Source: Clostridia bacterium
GTDB lineage: Bacteria > Bacillota > Clostridia > Lachnospirales > Lachnospiraceae
Assembly (NCBI GenBank): GCA_029101305.1
Contig: JAQXQS010000131.1
Location: 1 to 40,412 of the forward strand
Length of the DNA stretch: 40,412 nucleotides
Reading direction: 5' to 3'
Positions 17,778-26,104 of the stretch are shown here, one piece after another. Below the pieces are notes generated by a model. That model had not been told where the DNA came from, did not search any database, and saw nothing but the letters and a program-made list of their open reading frames with translations. Positions within the stretch are counted from its first letter, which is position 1. Every line of letters starts with the position of its first letter. The translations under genes were made by a program, and so were the position numbers.

Positions 17778-19223
17778 ATGAAGCAGATATACAATCCTTA
17801 TTTACCACTAGACGAATACGTACCAGACGGTGAACCTCATTTATTTGACGGACGGGTTTACATTTATGGTTCCCATGATCTGGCTGGGGGAGAGGCCTAT
17901 TGTCAGGGTGATTATGTGACCTGGTCAGCACCGGAGGATGACCTGACAGACTGGAGATACGAAGGCGTGATCTACAGAAAGGATCAGGATCCTTCAAATA
18001 AAGAAATGCACAGGGAAATCTGGGCACCAGATGTGGCGAAAGGTACAGACGGAAGATATTATCTGTTTTACTGCCTGGCCTTTTATCCTGAAATCGGTGT
18101 GGCAGTCAGCGATTCTCCTGCCGGTCCCTTTGAATTTTATGGACATATTCATTATCCGGAAAGTATAAAAAACGGAAAGACACTTTCGGAACATTTACCG
18201 TTTGATCCTGCAGTACTTGTAGATGACGACGGAAAGGTATTTCTTTATTATGGCTTCAGCCCGGCTGTTCCGCTGAAAAAAGAGGGGGATGATGGCGATA
18301 TTGAAGGTGCCGAAAAGCTGGAATTCAGTGAAGGAGCTATGGTAGCAGAACTGGAAAGTGACATGCTGACACTGAAAGAAGAGCCTCACATGATGATTCC
18401 AGGAGGACTGAAGGAAGGCGGAACCAGCTTCGAAGGTCATGGCTTTTTTGAGGCTTCTTCCATGAGAAAAGTAGGTGAAAAATACTATTTTGTATATTCC
18501 AGTAAATTAAGCCATGAACTGTGTTATGCGGTCAGCGACTATCCAGACAGAGAATTTACTTTCGGAGGCACTTTGGTTTCTAACGGGGATATCGGATATG
18601 AAGGAAACCAGGAACCACATAATATGATGGGAAATAATCATGGCGGAATGGTGAACGCAAATGGTCAGTGGTACATTTTTTATCATAGACAGACTCACGG
18701 AACAGAGAGTTCCAGACAGGGCTGTGCCGAAAAAATAACCATCCAGGAAGATGGCAGCATTAAGCAGGTTGAAATGACCAGCTGCGGACTGAACAAGGGA
18801 TGGCTGTCTGATGAAGGCACTTATCCGGCAGCAATCGCATGTAATCTTATGGGCAAAGATTCCATTGGAAAAATCACTTATGGAGCATCTTTGAGAGACA
18901 CGCAGCCATATATTTTTGAAGAGAATACCGCTCTTCATTATATTGCCAATATTGGTGACGGAGTGGTTGTAGGCTATAAATATTTTGCTGTTGAAAGCCT
19001 GTCGAAGGTGGTTCTGTACTTAAGAGGTGATGCAGAAGGTGAGGTTAAAGTAAGTGCAGACCTGGCAGGGGAGAGTGAACTTGGCAGCAGCAGATTTAAA
19101 CTGCAAGGTAAGGAATGGAATACTGTGGAAATTCCGGTAAAAGCAGAAGCTGGAAAAACAGGATTATTCTTTAGATTTGCTATAGCTGGAACTGTGGAAT
19201 TTAAGGAATTCACATTGAGTTAA
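17778..19223 (+). CDS. Glycoside hydrolase family 43
   Basis: A 481-residue cytoplasmic enzyme with an N-terminal five-bladed beta-propeller and a C-terminal beta-sandwich (about residues 330-481). The three GH43 acidic residues are visible: a base aspartate in VPDGEPH (D17), the pKa-modulating aspartate in FDPAVLVDDDG (D143) and the acid glutamate in HGFFEASSM (E225). Members release alpha-L-arabinose or beta-D-xylose by inversion; which one is not decided by sequence. The start is ATG at 17778 after GAAAGGCAG. It has its own regulated promoter (17602-17733) and terminator (19241-19315). A close paralogue of the same length lies at 29065-30510. Confidence 0.9.
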   Translation: MKQIYNPYLPLDEYVPDGEPHLFDGRVYIYGSHDLAGGEAYCQGDYVTWSAPEDDLTDWRYEGVIYRKDQDPSNKEMHREIWAPDVAKGTDGRYYLFYCLAFYPEIGVAVSDSPAGPFEFYGHIHYPESIKNGKTLSEHLPFDPAVLVDDDGKVFLYYGFSPAVPLKKEGDDGDIEGAEKLEFSEGAMVAELESDMLTLKEEPHMMIPGGLKEGGTSFEGHGFFEASSMRKVGEKYYFVYSSKLSHELCYAVSDYPDREFTFGGTLVSNGDIGYEGNQEPHNMMGNNHGGMVNANGQWYIFYHRQTHGTESSRQGCAEKITIQEDGSIKQVEMTSCGLNKGWLSDEGTYPAAIACNLMGKDSIGKITYGASLRDTQPYIFEENTALHYIANIGDGVVVGYKYFAVESLSKVVLYLRGDAEGEVKVSADLAGESELGSSRFKLQGKEWNTVEIPVKAEAGKTGLFFRFAIAGTVEFKEFTLS

Positions 19224-19240
19224 GACTGTAAAGAGAGTTA

Positions 19241-19315
19241 AGGCTGTAAACCGGTGTAAGTCTTTGGCTTCATAATGAATAAAAGATTTGCGCTGTCCGG
19301 TTTACAGCCTTTTTG
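19241..19315 (+). terminator. Terminator of the first GH43 gene
   Basis: AGGCTGTAAACCGG (19241-19254) pairs with CCGGTTTACAGCCT (19297-19310), followed by TTTTGCG. The loop is about 42 nt. Confidence 0.8.
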
Positions 19316-19408
19316 CGTTATATTGAAAAAAGTTTTCCCATGTTATTGTTCATTGGCAACGTTCCGGGAGGTGTTTTTGTGACAAAAGGTCATAGAAACG
19401 CCGAATCA

Positions 19409-21907
19409 TCACACCGGCCTCAACTCCGCAAACCGGATCTCAAACGGTTCCAGCTGTGCTGTATAAGTAAGTGTATGCTTCTCCGTAAAAAGCCGGCTCT
19501 GGTGAAATCCCGGAACACACAGTCCACGCAGCAGATCCGTATCTTGAGGGGAAAGGGGAATGGCGCCCATTTCCAGCCAGATATCATAAGCATTTCCATG
19601 ATGTCTGTTTACAAAATATTCTTTCACATTGTAATTGCCATTAGCAATGTCGGTCAATTGCAGGGAAACATCCAGGTCCTTGGTAGTATCAAAGGCAGTA
19701 TAGCGGTTTGTCTCTGTAATATCAAAAAGTTCTCCAGAAGCGAAAAGATCGCCATAATGAATATAATGATAAGTGATGATCTGGTAACAGACCCCTTTTC
19801 TGGTGATAAAATAGCCGTCTCCTGCGGCAATCAATTCATCCCCCAGCATATTGGCAAAATAAAATACATAGAATACACCCTTGCGCAGACCGCAGCTGGT
19901 ATAAAGACCAAGCCCTCCATGGAACTGATTGGGTGGAAGAGGATTTTCCCGGATCAGGTCAGTAAGGCTCCAATAGCAGAAGGAATCCAGCCTGTCATAA
20001 TTTTTCAGCAGATTTTTCATAATGTAACAGGTCTTGAAGCTGGTATCACTGATCAGATTACGGTGTGACATGGTGAAATTCCATTCAGTCATATAAACTG
20101 GTTTATCCTGGACTCCCAGTGTTTTAAAAATCTTTTTGATTCCTCCGATGAAAAGGCTGAAGTCATCAGTAGCTTTCGGGAAACAGGAGGTTGTAGCCTT
20201 GGTAAGGAAAAAATCATCACTGGAGGTTGGAAGGATGATATCCGCATAATAATGAATATTCATAAAGTCCGGCATACAGCTTTGTTCCCTGCACCAGCCT
20301 ATAAAGCGGTAGATCCAGTCTGCGTTTCCAAGGTTTTCAATGTACAACATGGAAGGACTGCCGAACTGGATTTCCGGGCAGATGCTTTTCACGGTGTCAT
20401 AGGTGTGCTTATAAAATCGGAAAAATAAAGCATCATCTCCAAATCCAAACATCTTCTTAGAGGTAACCGGCTCATTCCACACGGTAAAAGGCCATTGCTT
20501 CACTTCCTCCAGCGTGTAACGGTTGATAAGGTGCCGGGTAAAATCGTCGATTAAAGAATCCCATTCTTTCATATCAGCTGGCGGACTGGTGATAAAAGGA
20601 CAGTAACAAATGGTTTTGTCAGGATCGGCGGCAAGTTCCTTTGGCATGAAGGAAAGCTGGATCAAGGGTTTCAGTCCGATGGAAAGCAGGAAATCCAGAA
20701 CCTGGTCAACCAGAGTATAGGTAAAACGGAGCTCCTGCCCTACACGGCTGACTACCATCATGTCATCGGAAAGAATCCCGTGAAATTTCACATACTTAAA
20801 ACCAACGTTCTTTTGCAGATCTATGAGCATTTCCTGGATATTCCGGTCCAGCAGTTCCGCTGCACGTCCCACACTGGTAAAGGTTTTGAAGGTATGACGA
20901 AGGTGTGAGATAGATTCTGTAACCCGGATATCTGAGACAGAAATTTCTTTATGTACAGCAGAAGGCATAGAGTGGGCAGAAAGATCGTTGGTTGACAGAT
21001 ATTTGGTAAGCTTCTGCAGGTAGTTGCTTGGCTCAAGAAGCAGATAATTGATATCGCTGCCCGCAGTTTTTGCTGTCGGATTCTGAGCCTGCTGTTTCCG
21101 GAAAGCACTTGGCAGCATCTGGTATTGTTTCTTAAAGGTGCGGATAAAGGCGTGGGATTCCGTAAATCCATTTCGCATGGCTATGGTTTCTATGGAATCC
21201 TTTGTTGAGATCAGATCACTTACAGCGTGTTCCAGCTTTATGCTGTTGTAATACTGGGTAAACTTGACACCCATATATTTGTCGAAGAACTGGGAAAGGT
21301 AAGGCACAGAAAGGTTCTCCATGGCTGCCAGGTCACTGAGGGAAAAGTTTTCCGCATAATGCTCATTAATATAATTGATGATACGGGTAAGACGCTCCAT
21401 GTATTTCTGCTGCTTCTGCAAGGTTTCAGAGGCATTGGACTTAAAGTTCTCCAGAAGCTGGGAAACCAGATAGTAGCTGAGTGAATAATTCAGGTAGTCG
21501 GTTCCGTCAGAGTGATAGGAGTTTGCCTGGATCAGGGAAGCTATGGCGAAGCGGATATTGGCATATCGCTTGAAATCAGGGGTGGTGGCGCTGTTGCAGT
21601 CAAAAATAATAGAGGTCAGGTCTGACTGAAACTGGTTGAACAGGGAGAGCTTGATCTGAACTGCGATCATGACGGCCCCTGTTTCAGAATATATTTCATG
21701 AATGCTGTTAGAGTTAATGAGGATCACGTCCTCATCCTTCAGTTTCCAGGTATTTCCGTCTACGGTGATAATGATGTTTCCCTCCAGCACCATCAGCAGT
21801 TCCAGACTGGAGTGCCAGTGTTTGGTAACGGAGCCAAGCTTGTGGATAAATATTTTCAGAGGGATATGTGAACCGAATTCTATGATTTCGTGACGCTCGT
21901 CTAACAT
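19409..21907 (-). CDS. AraC-type regulator fused to a GH39 (beta-xylosidase-like) domain
   Basis: The 832-residue protein joins an N-terminal cupin (about 1-110), an AraC double helix-turn-helix (about 185-285; DLAAMENLSVPYLSQFFDKY and GFTESHAFIRTFKKQY) and a complete GH39 barrel (about 310-832). The GH39 acid/base glutamate is present in VWNEPV (E479) and the nucleophile in MTEWNF (E608), so the barrel may still bind or cut a beta-xyloside or similar sugar. The fusion architecture is known in Firmicutes, but whether the barrel is a sensor or an enzyme is open. The start is ATG at 21905-21907 with AAGGAG 7 nt upstream. It sits between two promoters with the same TGTACA layout and is divergent from the ABC operon, which it likely controls. 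Confidence 0.92.
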   Translation of the reverse strand: MLDERHEIIEFGSHIPLKIFIHKLGSVTKHWHSSLELLMVLEGNIIITVDGNTWKLKDEDVILINSNSIHEIYSETGAVMIAVQIKLSLFNQFQSDLTSIIFDCNSATTPDFKRYANIRFAIASLIQANSYHSDGTDYLNYSLSYYLVSQLLENFKSNASETLQKQQKYMERLTRIINYINEHYAENFSLSDLAAMENLSVPYLSQFFDKYMGVKFTQYYNSIKLEHAVSDLISTKDSIETIAMRNGFTESHAFIRTFKKQYQMLPSAFRKQQAQNPTAKTAGSDINYLLLEPSNYLQKLTKYLSTNDLSAHSMPSAVHKEISVSDIRVTESISHLRHTFKTFTSVGRAAELLDRNIQEMLIDLQKNVGFKYVKFHGILSDDMMVVSRVGQELRFTYTLVDQVLDFLLSIGLKPLIQLSFMPKELAADPDKTICYCPFITSPPADMKEWDSLIDDFTRHLINRYTLEEVKQWPFTVWNEPVTSKKMFGFGDDALFFRFYKHTYDTVKSICPEIQFGSPSMLYIENLGNADWIYRFIGWCREQSCMPDFMNIHYYADIILPTSSDDFFLTKATTSCFPKATDDFSLFIGGIKKIFKTLGVQDKPVYMTEWNFTMSHRNLISDTSFKTCYIMKNLLKNYDRLDSFCYWSLTDLIRENPLPPNQFHGGLGLYTSCGLRKGVFYVFYFANMLGDELIAAGDGYFITRKGVCYQIITYHYIHYGDLFASGELFDITETNRYTAFDTTKDLDVSLQLTDIANGNYNVKEYFVNRHHGNAYDIWLEMGAIPLSPQDTDLLRGLCVPGFHQSRLFTEKHTLTYTAQLEPFEIRFAELRPV

Positions 21908-21958
21908 GGGAATCTCCTTTTTTATTTATTGATGCCACGGATTGTTTTGCAGCTATGC

Positions 21959-22018
21959 GGGTTCCAAGTTCAAAAGCTTTATCGTGCAAGCACGAACAGC
22001 TTTTTGACCTTTGGACCC
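21959..22018. repeat. Long hairpin repeat, copy 1
   Basis: A 60-nt near-palindrome runs from GGGTTCC to GGACCC with the centre ATCGTGCAAGCACGA. A second copy lies at 34497-34556. Here the outer stem is intact. It lies in the 5' region of the AraC-GH39 gene. Confidence 0.75.
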
Positions 22019-22062
22019 TGGCATTATAATTATTATGATATACGTAATTTGAAATGTAAATA

Positions 22063-22196
22063 AAAAAATGTACATTTTTTAACCTAAAAAAATTAAAACC
22101 ACAGGATTATTGAAGAAAATTTATGATTTTATGAAAAATTGTACTATCCAATGAGAAAAAGTAGCCTTGAAGCAGTCTCTTTCAAAAAGGTACAAT
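22063..22196 (+). promoter_or_regulatory. Regulated promoter module of the sugar ABC operon
   Basis: A perfect 18-bp palindrome (AAAAAATGTACATTTTTT, 22063-22080) is the first TGTACA core. TGTACT (22140) and GGTACA (22189) follow at 71 and 49 bp. TTTATGAAAAATTGTAC starts at 22128. The -35 TTGAAG (22167-22172) and -10 TACAAT (22191-22196) have an 18-bp spacer. The box-to--35 distance (39 bp) equals that in the GH43 module. Half-site-like ATGAAAAATTGTAC and ATGAGAAAAAGTAG are 20 bp apart, as AraC-type dimers prefer. Confidence 0.72.
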
Positions 22197-22244
22197 ATAA
22201 CCATGAAAGGAACAGACCAAGGAGTGGAATTTTCGGAGGAAACT

Positions 22245-23750
22245 ATGGAAAAAGAATTACTGATTGAAGTAAAAAATATGACCAAGTTTTTCGGACCGAC
22301 CCAGGCTCTGAAAGGAGTAGACCTGAAGTTCTACCGCGGAGAGATCCGTGGACTGATCGGGGAGAACGGAAGCGGAAAGTCTACAGTTACTTCAATTATT
22401 GCAGGAATGCAGGCTGCCAGCGGCGGTGAAATGCTTTACAAGGGCCAGAGCTGGAAACCTGGAAATATGGTGGAAGCCCAGAAGGCCGGAATCAGTATGG
22501 TACTTCAGGAAGCAAACACCATACCGGATTGTACAGTGGCAGAGAACCTTCTGGCAGGACGGTTTGATGAATTTTCGAAATTTGGATTTGTGAGCATGAA
22601 AAAAGCAAATGAAGAGGCAGAGAGAATGCTTCAGAAATTTGGAATCAAAAATATTCATGCGAAGGACAGCATTAACAAGCTTACATTCGAGGACAGAAAG
22701 CTGATCGAAATTGTCCGCTGCGTATCCGATGAAACAGAGGTTTTCGTGGTGGATGAGACAACAACAGCACTTTCCCTGGAGGGACGCCAGATTTTGTATA
22801 AGCTGATTCATGAGATGAAAGACAGAGGAAAATCTGTAATCTTCATTTCCCATGATATGGATGAAATCCTGGAGCAATGTACAGACCTGACTGTTTTACG
22901 AGATGGAAACATCATCGGTCATCTGAACCGGGAAGAAATGGACGCACCGAATGCGGTACAGAGAATCCGTTACATGATGGTTGGAAGGGAAATCGGAGAG
23001 GCCTATTACCGTGAAGATTATGATACCAGCCACAGCGATGAGGTTGCGTTGGAATTGAAGAATATTTCTTTTGGTCCAATTAAGAATTTTTCCCTTACCT
23101 TACATAAAGGCGAGATCATCGGTTTCGGAGGATTATCCGGATGCGGAATGCATGAGGTTGGCCGGGCGGCTTTCGGACTTGAGAAACTGGAATCCGGAAG
23201 TGTGGTGCGAAATGGAAAAGAGATTAAGACCTGTTTGCAGGCAATCGAATCCGGAATCGGTTATATTTCCAAAAACCGTGATAAAGAGGCTCTGATCCTG
23301 GAGGGCTCCATTCAGGAAAACATTGTACTTCCGCTGCTTCCGTCTCTGGAGCATGGAACCTTCGTCAATCCGGCGGCTGAAAAGAACAGTGCAGATAAAG
23401 AAATCGATTCCTTCCGGATCAAGTGCAACAGTGGAAAGCAGTGGGTCAGCACCCTGAGTGGTGGAAATAAGCAGAAGGTTTCTTTTGCCAAGTGGACAGC
23501 AAGAGGTTCCGAGGTACTGATCATGGATTGTCCCACCCGAGGGGTTGATATTGGTGTCAAACAATCCATGTATGCGCTGATCGCGAAAATGAAAAAAGAA
23601 GGAAAAGCAATCATTCTGATCAGCGAAGAGATGGCAGAGCTGATCGGTATGGCTGATAAGATCATTATCATGAAAGATTTCGTAAAAACTGGCGAAGTAA
23701 TGCGTTCTCCTGAACTGAAGGAGACAGACATTATCGAGTATGTAATATAA
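22245..23750 (+). CDS. Sugar ABC transporter ATP-binding protein (CUT2/RbsA-like)
   Basis: A 501-residue protein with two fused nucleotide-binding domains, typical of ribose/xylose/galactose-type importers. Domain 1 has Walker A GENGSGKST (39-47) and Walker B VFVVDETTTAL, but a weak signature (LTFEDRKLIEI). Domain 2 has the degenerate Walker A usual for the family (GLSGCGMHE) and a good LSGGNKQKV signature. Its Walker B reads MDCPTRGVD, with cysteine (C429) where the catalytic glutamate normally stands. The start is ATG at 22245 after GGAGGAAA; ATG at 22203 is in frame but has a weaker site. It is first in the operon and its stop is 13 nt before the first permease. Confidence 0.94.
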   Translation: MEKELLIEVKNMTKFFGPTQALKGVDLKFYRGEIRGLIGENGSGKSTVTSIIAGMQAASGGEMLYKGQSWKPGNMVEAQKAGISMVLQEANTIPDCTVAENLLAGRFDEFSKFGFVSMKKANEEAERMLQKFGIKNIHAKDSINKLTFEDRKLIEIVRCVSDETEVFVVDETTTALSLEGRQILYKLIHEMKDRGKSVIFISHDMDEILEQCTDLTVLRDGNIIGHLNREEMDAPNAVQRIRYMMVGREIGEAYYREDYDTSHSDEVALELKNISFGPIKNFSLTLHKGEIIGFGGLSGCGMHEVGRAAFGLEKLESGSVVRNGKEIKTCLQAIESGIGYISKNRDKEALILEGSIQENIVLPLLPSLEHGTFVNPAAEKNSADKEIDSFRIKCNSGKQWVSTLSGGNKQKVSFAKWTARGSEVLIMDCPTRGVDIGVKQSMYALIAKMKKEGKAIILISEEMAELIGMADKIIIMKDFVKTGEVMRSPELKETDIIEYVI

Positions 23751-23763
23751 GGAGGCAAAAGAA

Positions 23764-24744
23764 GTGGGAAAAGATAAAAGTAAAACAGCCTCCTGGCTGA
23801 AAACACATATTTATGATGTTGCTGCTTACGCAGGACTTGCGATTACCGTAATTCTCTTTCTGATCTTCAGTGGAGATAAGCTGATGTATAATGTGACGAC
23901 TGTGTTACAGACAGTTGCCCCGTATGCGATCATTTCCCTGGGTGCGGTATTTGTTTATTCTATGGGATTTATGGATGTCAGTGTAGGACAGCAGGTTGGT
24001 GTATATGCCATTTTGTACATACTGATTTCCAACAAATTGGGTGGAACTACAAAAGGAGTAGTCGTTGCATTTATAGTAGTCCTTGCAATTGCTCTTGCGT
24101 GCGGTGCATTTAACGGTGCCGTTGCAGTATGGCTGGGACTTCCCTCTATCGTAACTTCCCTGTTCCTGATGTTCTTTTTCACCGGGGCACAGCTGCTTCT
24201 GATGGAAGGAACAGGAAATACCAGTATTTCCATCCAGGCGAAGATTAAGCCTATGGACAGGAACGAGTACACGATCATGCTGATCATAGCAATTGTGGTG
24301 GTAGCACTTCTGGTTGGTTATTTCTTCAAATATACAAAATTTGGAAAATATACCAAAGCAATCGGTGCGAACGAGGTGGTAGCAGAGCAGTCTGGTGTAA
24401 ATACCACGAAGTGGAAAGTATTTGCCTACATGGCGTTTGGAGCTACTGTTGCAATTGGCTCCTTCATTATGCTGACCCGTACCGGCAGCGCAGGAAAAGG
24501 AACTGGAACCGGCTTTGCAATGGACGTTATGATCTGTCTGATCCTTGGTGGAATGCCTCTTTCAGGAGGAATGAAATCCAAAGTCAGCAGTGCACTGATC
24601 GGAACTTTTACTTATGTACTTCTCAGTAACGACCTTACCACCATGGGAGTTGACCTGAACATGATCAATTTCCTGAAGGCAGTTATTTTTATCATTATTG
24701 TTATGATTACATGCCGGAAACGGGATGGAGTGCTTCCAAGATGA
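23764..24744 (+). CDS. Sugar ABC transporter permease (CUT2/RbsC-like), first of two
   Basis: A 326-residue membrane protein with about 9-10 helices of the BPD_transp_2 family. Typical stretches are SLGAVFVYSMGFMDVSVGQQ (the family's usual VLLTGGIDLSVG position), the conserved loop GANEVVAEQSGVNTTKWK and LILGGMPLSGG. It would form a heterodimer with the permease at 26105-27094. The start is GTG at 23764 with AAGGAGG upstream. It is followed by a hairpin repeat (24776-24802) before the binding-protein gene. Confidence 0.93.
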   Translation: MGKDKSKTASWLKTHIYDVAAYAGLAITVILFLIFSGDKLMYNVTTVLQTVAPYAIISLGAVFVYSMGFMDVSVGQQVGVYAILYILISNKLGGTTKGVVVAFIVVLAIALACGAFNGAVAVWLGLPSIVTSLFLMFFFTGAQLLLMEGTGNTSISIQAKIKPMDRNEYTIMLIIAIVVVALLVGYFFKYTKFGKYTKAIGANEVVAEQSGVNTTKWKVFAYMAFGATVAIGSFIMLTRTGSAGKGTGTGFAMDVMICLILGGMPLSGGMKSKVSSALIGTFTYVLLSNDLTTMGVDLNMINFLKAVIFIIIVMITCRKRDGVLPR

Positions 24745-24775
24745 TGTTATTTCGTTGCTGTTTACTGGTAGTCGT

Positions 24776-24802
24776 GTTGCTGTGAACGGAGTGAACAGTA
24801 AC
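24776..24802. repeat. 27-nt hairpin repeat (GTTGCT...AGTAAC), copy A
   Basis: The palindrome begins GTTGCTGTGAAC and ends GTGAACAGTAAC. Copies of exactly the same length lie at 30558-30584 and 37194-37220. Here it separates the permease and the binding-protein genes, where a stable hairpin could protect the downstream mRNA. Confidence 0.7.
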
Positions 24803-24909
24803 ATTATTTTCGAAAAATGTAGATGTTTCCGGAAAGAATATGAAAGAAGTAAGAAAATGTTAATTAAACAATTTCAAAATAAAAAACAATTTCAAGGAGG
24901 ATTTGTCAA

Positions 24910-26073
24910 ATGAAAACATCCAAAAAACTTATGGCACTTGCAGTAGCAGGAACTATGACCGCTTCTTCTCTTAGCATGGTATCTGTATCCGCAGAACCGA
25001 AGAAAGCCACAATTGGCGTATGCTTCTATCAGGATACAGGAAAAGCTGTAGATGCTACAAAGGCATTTCTGGAATCTCTGTCTGACACATTAAATGTAGA
25101 ATTTAAGTATGGTACTTTTACACAGACAGATGAAGCTGCAAACCTGACAAAAGTACAGGAGTTGATTGCTTCCGGTGTAGACGGAATCATCGGTACCATG
25201 GATCTTGGAACACCATCTATTCTTTCTGAGTGCGATGCGGCAGGAATTTATTATGGCGGTTATCTCTGCGACTTTGATACTTCTTATACTTCTGCATATG
25301 ACGATGTTTTTGGAAATCCAAACTTCGTTGGAACAGTAACAGATGGACATAATCCAGATGATGTCTGCATTGGAACCCAGTGCTTCGACAGCTTGATCGA
25401 GTATAATGAGAGAAATGCAGATAACCCGATCACCCATGTGTCACTGGCTATTTTCCCGGCATGGGCGTTCCCTGCACAGGCAATGGGTGCGGACCAGTTC
25501 ATTGCAGCTGTTGATGAATATAATAAGACAGCAGAGACTCCGATCACAGTAGATCCGCTTGATGAGGAAGTTGATGTACTGAACTTTGCTCCGCTTGACA
25601 GTACCTATTTCTCCAAACATCCTGATACACAGGCAATCATCAGCCTTGCTGCAGGAACTTCTTTCGTATATCCGACTATGGTTTCTGCTGGTGTAGATTC
25701 TGATATTAAGCTGTTTACAACCGGTTATGAAGGCGGCGAGGAAAACAACTTTGGTTCTGCAGGAAACCAGACCTATCAGCAGGTTGTAGTTACAGGAGCT
25801 GAGACAATTGTTTACCCACTTGTACTGATGTTAAACAAGATCAATGAGACTGAGTTTGCTGATATGCCGGAAAAAGCAGAGAGAATCAGCACAGAGCAGT
25901 ATATTGTAAACAGTGATGAGGATATGGAACTTTTTGTAAATTCTCTTTACACCACTGCTGATGTATCCGCTGCGGCATATACACCAGAGGATGTTCTGAA
26001 CATGACAGCATTTGGAAATCCGGATGCAACATATGCAGATCTTGTAAGTGCAGTACAGTGTCTGACCTACTAA
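24910..26073 (+). CDS. Sugar ABC transporter substrate-binding protein
   Basis: A 387-residue exported protein that would capture the glycoside for the CUT2 importer; the family fold is the two-lobed periplasmic binding protein. A signal peptide (about 1-28) ends in VSVSA|EPKK, a signal peptidase I site. There is no lipobox cysteine, which is odd for a Gram-positive binding protein. The mature start (KKATIGVCFYQDTGKAVDAT) and ASGVDGIIGTMDLGT fit the family. The start is ATG at 24910 after AAGGAGG. It lies third in the operon, flanked by the two permease genes. The ligand is not predictable from the sequence; the neighbourhood suggests a plant-type oligosaccharide or glycoside. Confidence 0.9.
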   Translation: MKTSKKLMALAVAGTMTASSLSMVSVSAEPKKATIGVCFYQDTGKAVDATKAFLESLSDTLNVEFKYGTFTQTDEAANLTKVQELIASGVDGIIGTMDLGTPSILSECDAAGIYYGGYLCDFDTSYTSAYDDVFGNPNFVGTVTDGHNPDDVCIGTQCFDSLIEYNERNADNPITHVSLAIFPAWAFPAQAMGADQFIAAVDEYNKTAETPITVDPLDEEVDVLNFAPLDSTYFSKHPDTQAIISLAAGTSFVYPTMVSAGVDSDIKLFTTGYEGGEENNFGSAGNQTYQQVVVTGAETIVYPLVLMLNKINETEFADMPEKAERISTEQYIVNSDEDMELFVNSLYTTADVSAAAYTPEDVLNMTAFGNPDATYADLVSAVQCLTY

Positions 26074-26104
26074 GACAAAGTTAAGCAAACGATTGGAGTA
26101 TGCT

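Larger units (their letters stand above)
21908..22244. other. Divergent regulatory region between AraC-GH39 and the ABC operon
   Basis: There is no gene in these 337 nt. It holds a long hairpin repeat (21959-22018), a possible minus-strand -10 (TATAAT, 22029-22024) and the regulated promoter module of the ABC operon (22063-22196). The operon's ribosome binding site CGGAGGAAA lies just before 22245. Confidence 0.6.

Noticed and set aside
19313-20068. A 251-codon plus-strand open frame opposite the AraC-GH39 gene
   Set aside because: It lies wholly antisense to a well-supported coding region, and its translation looks like no protein family.
22167-22244. Longer N-terminus for the ABC ATPase (starts before 22245)
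   Set aside because: The first part overlaps the predicted promoter, and the family start with a good ribosome binding site is at 22245.
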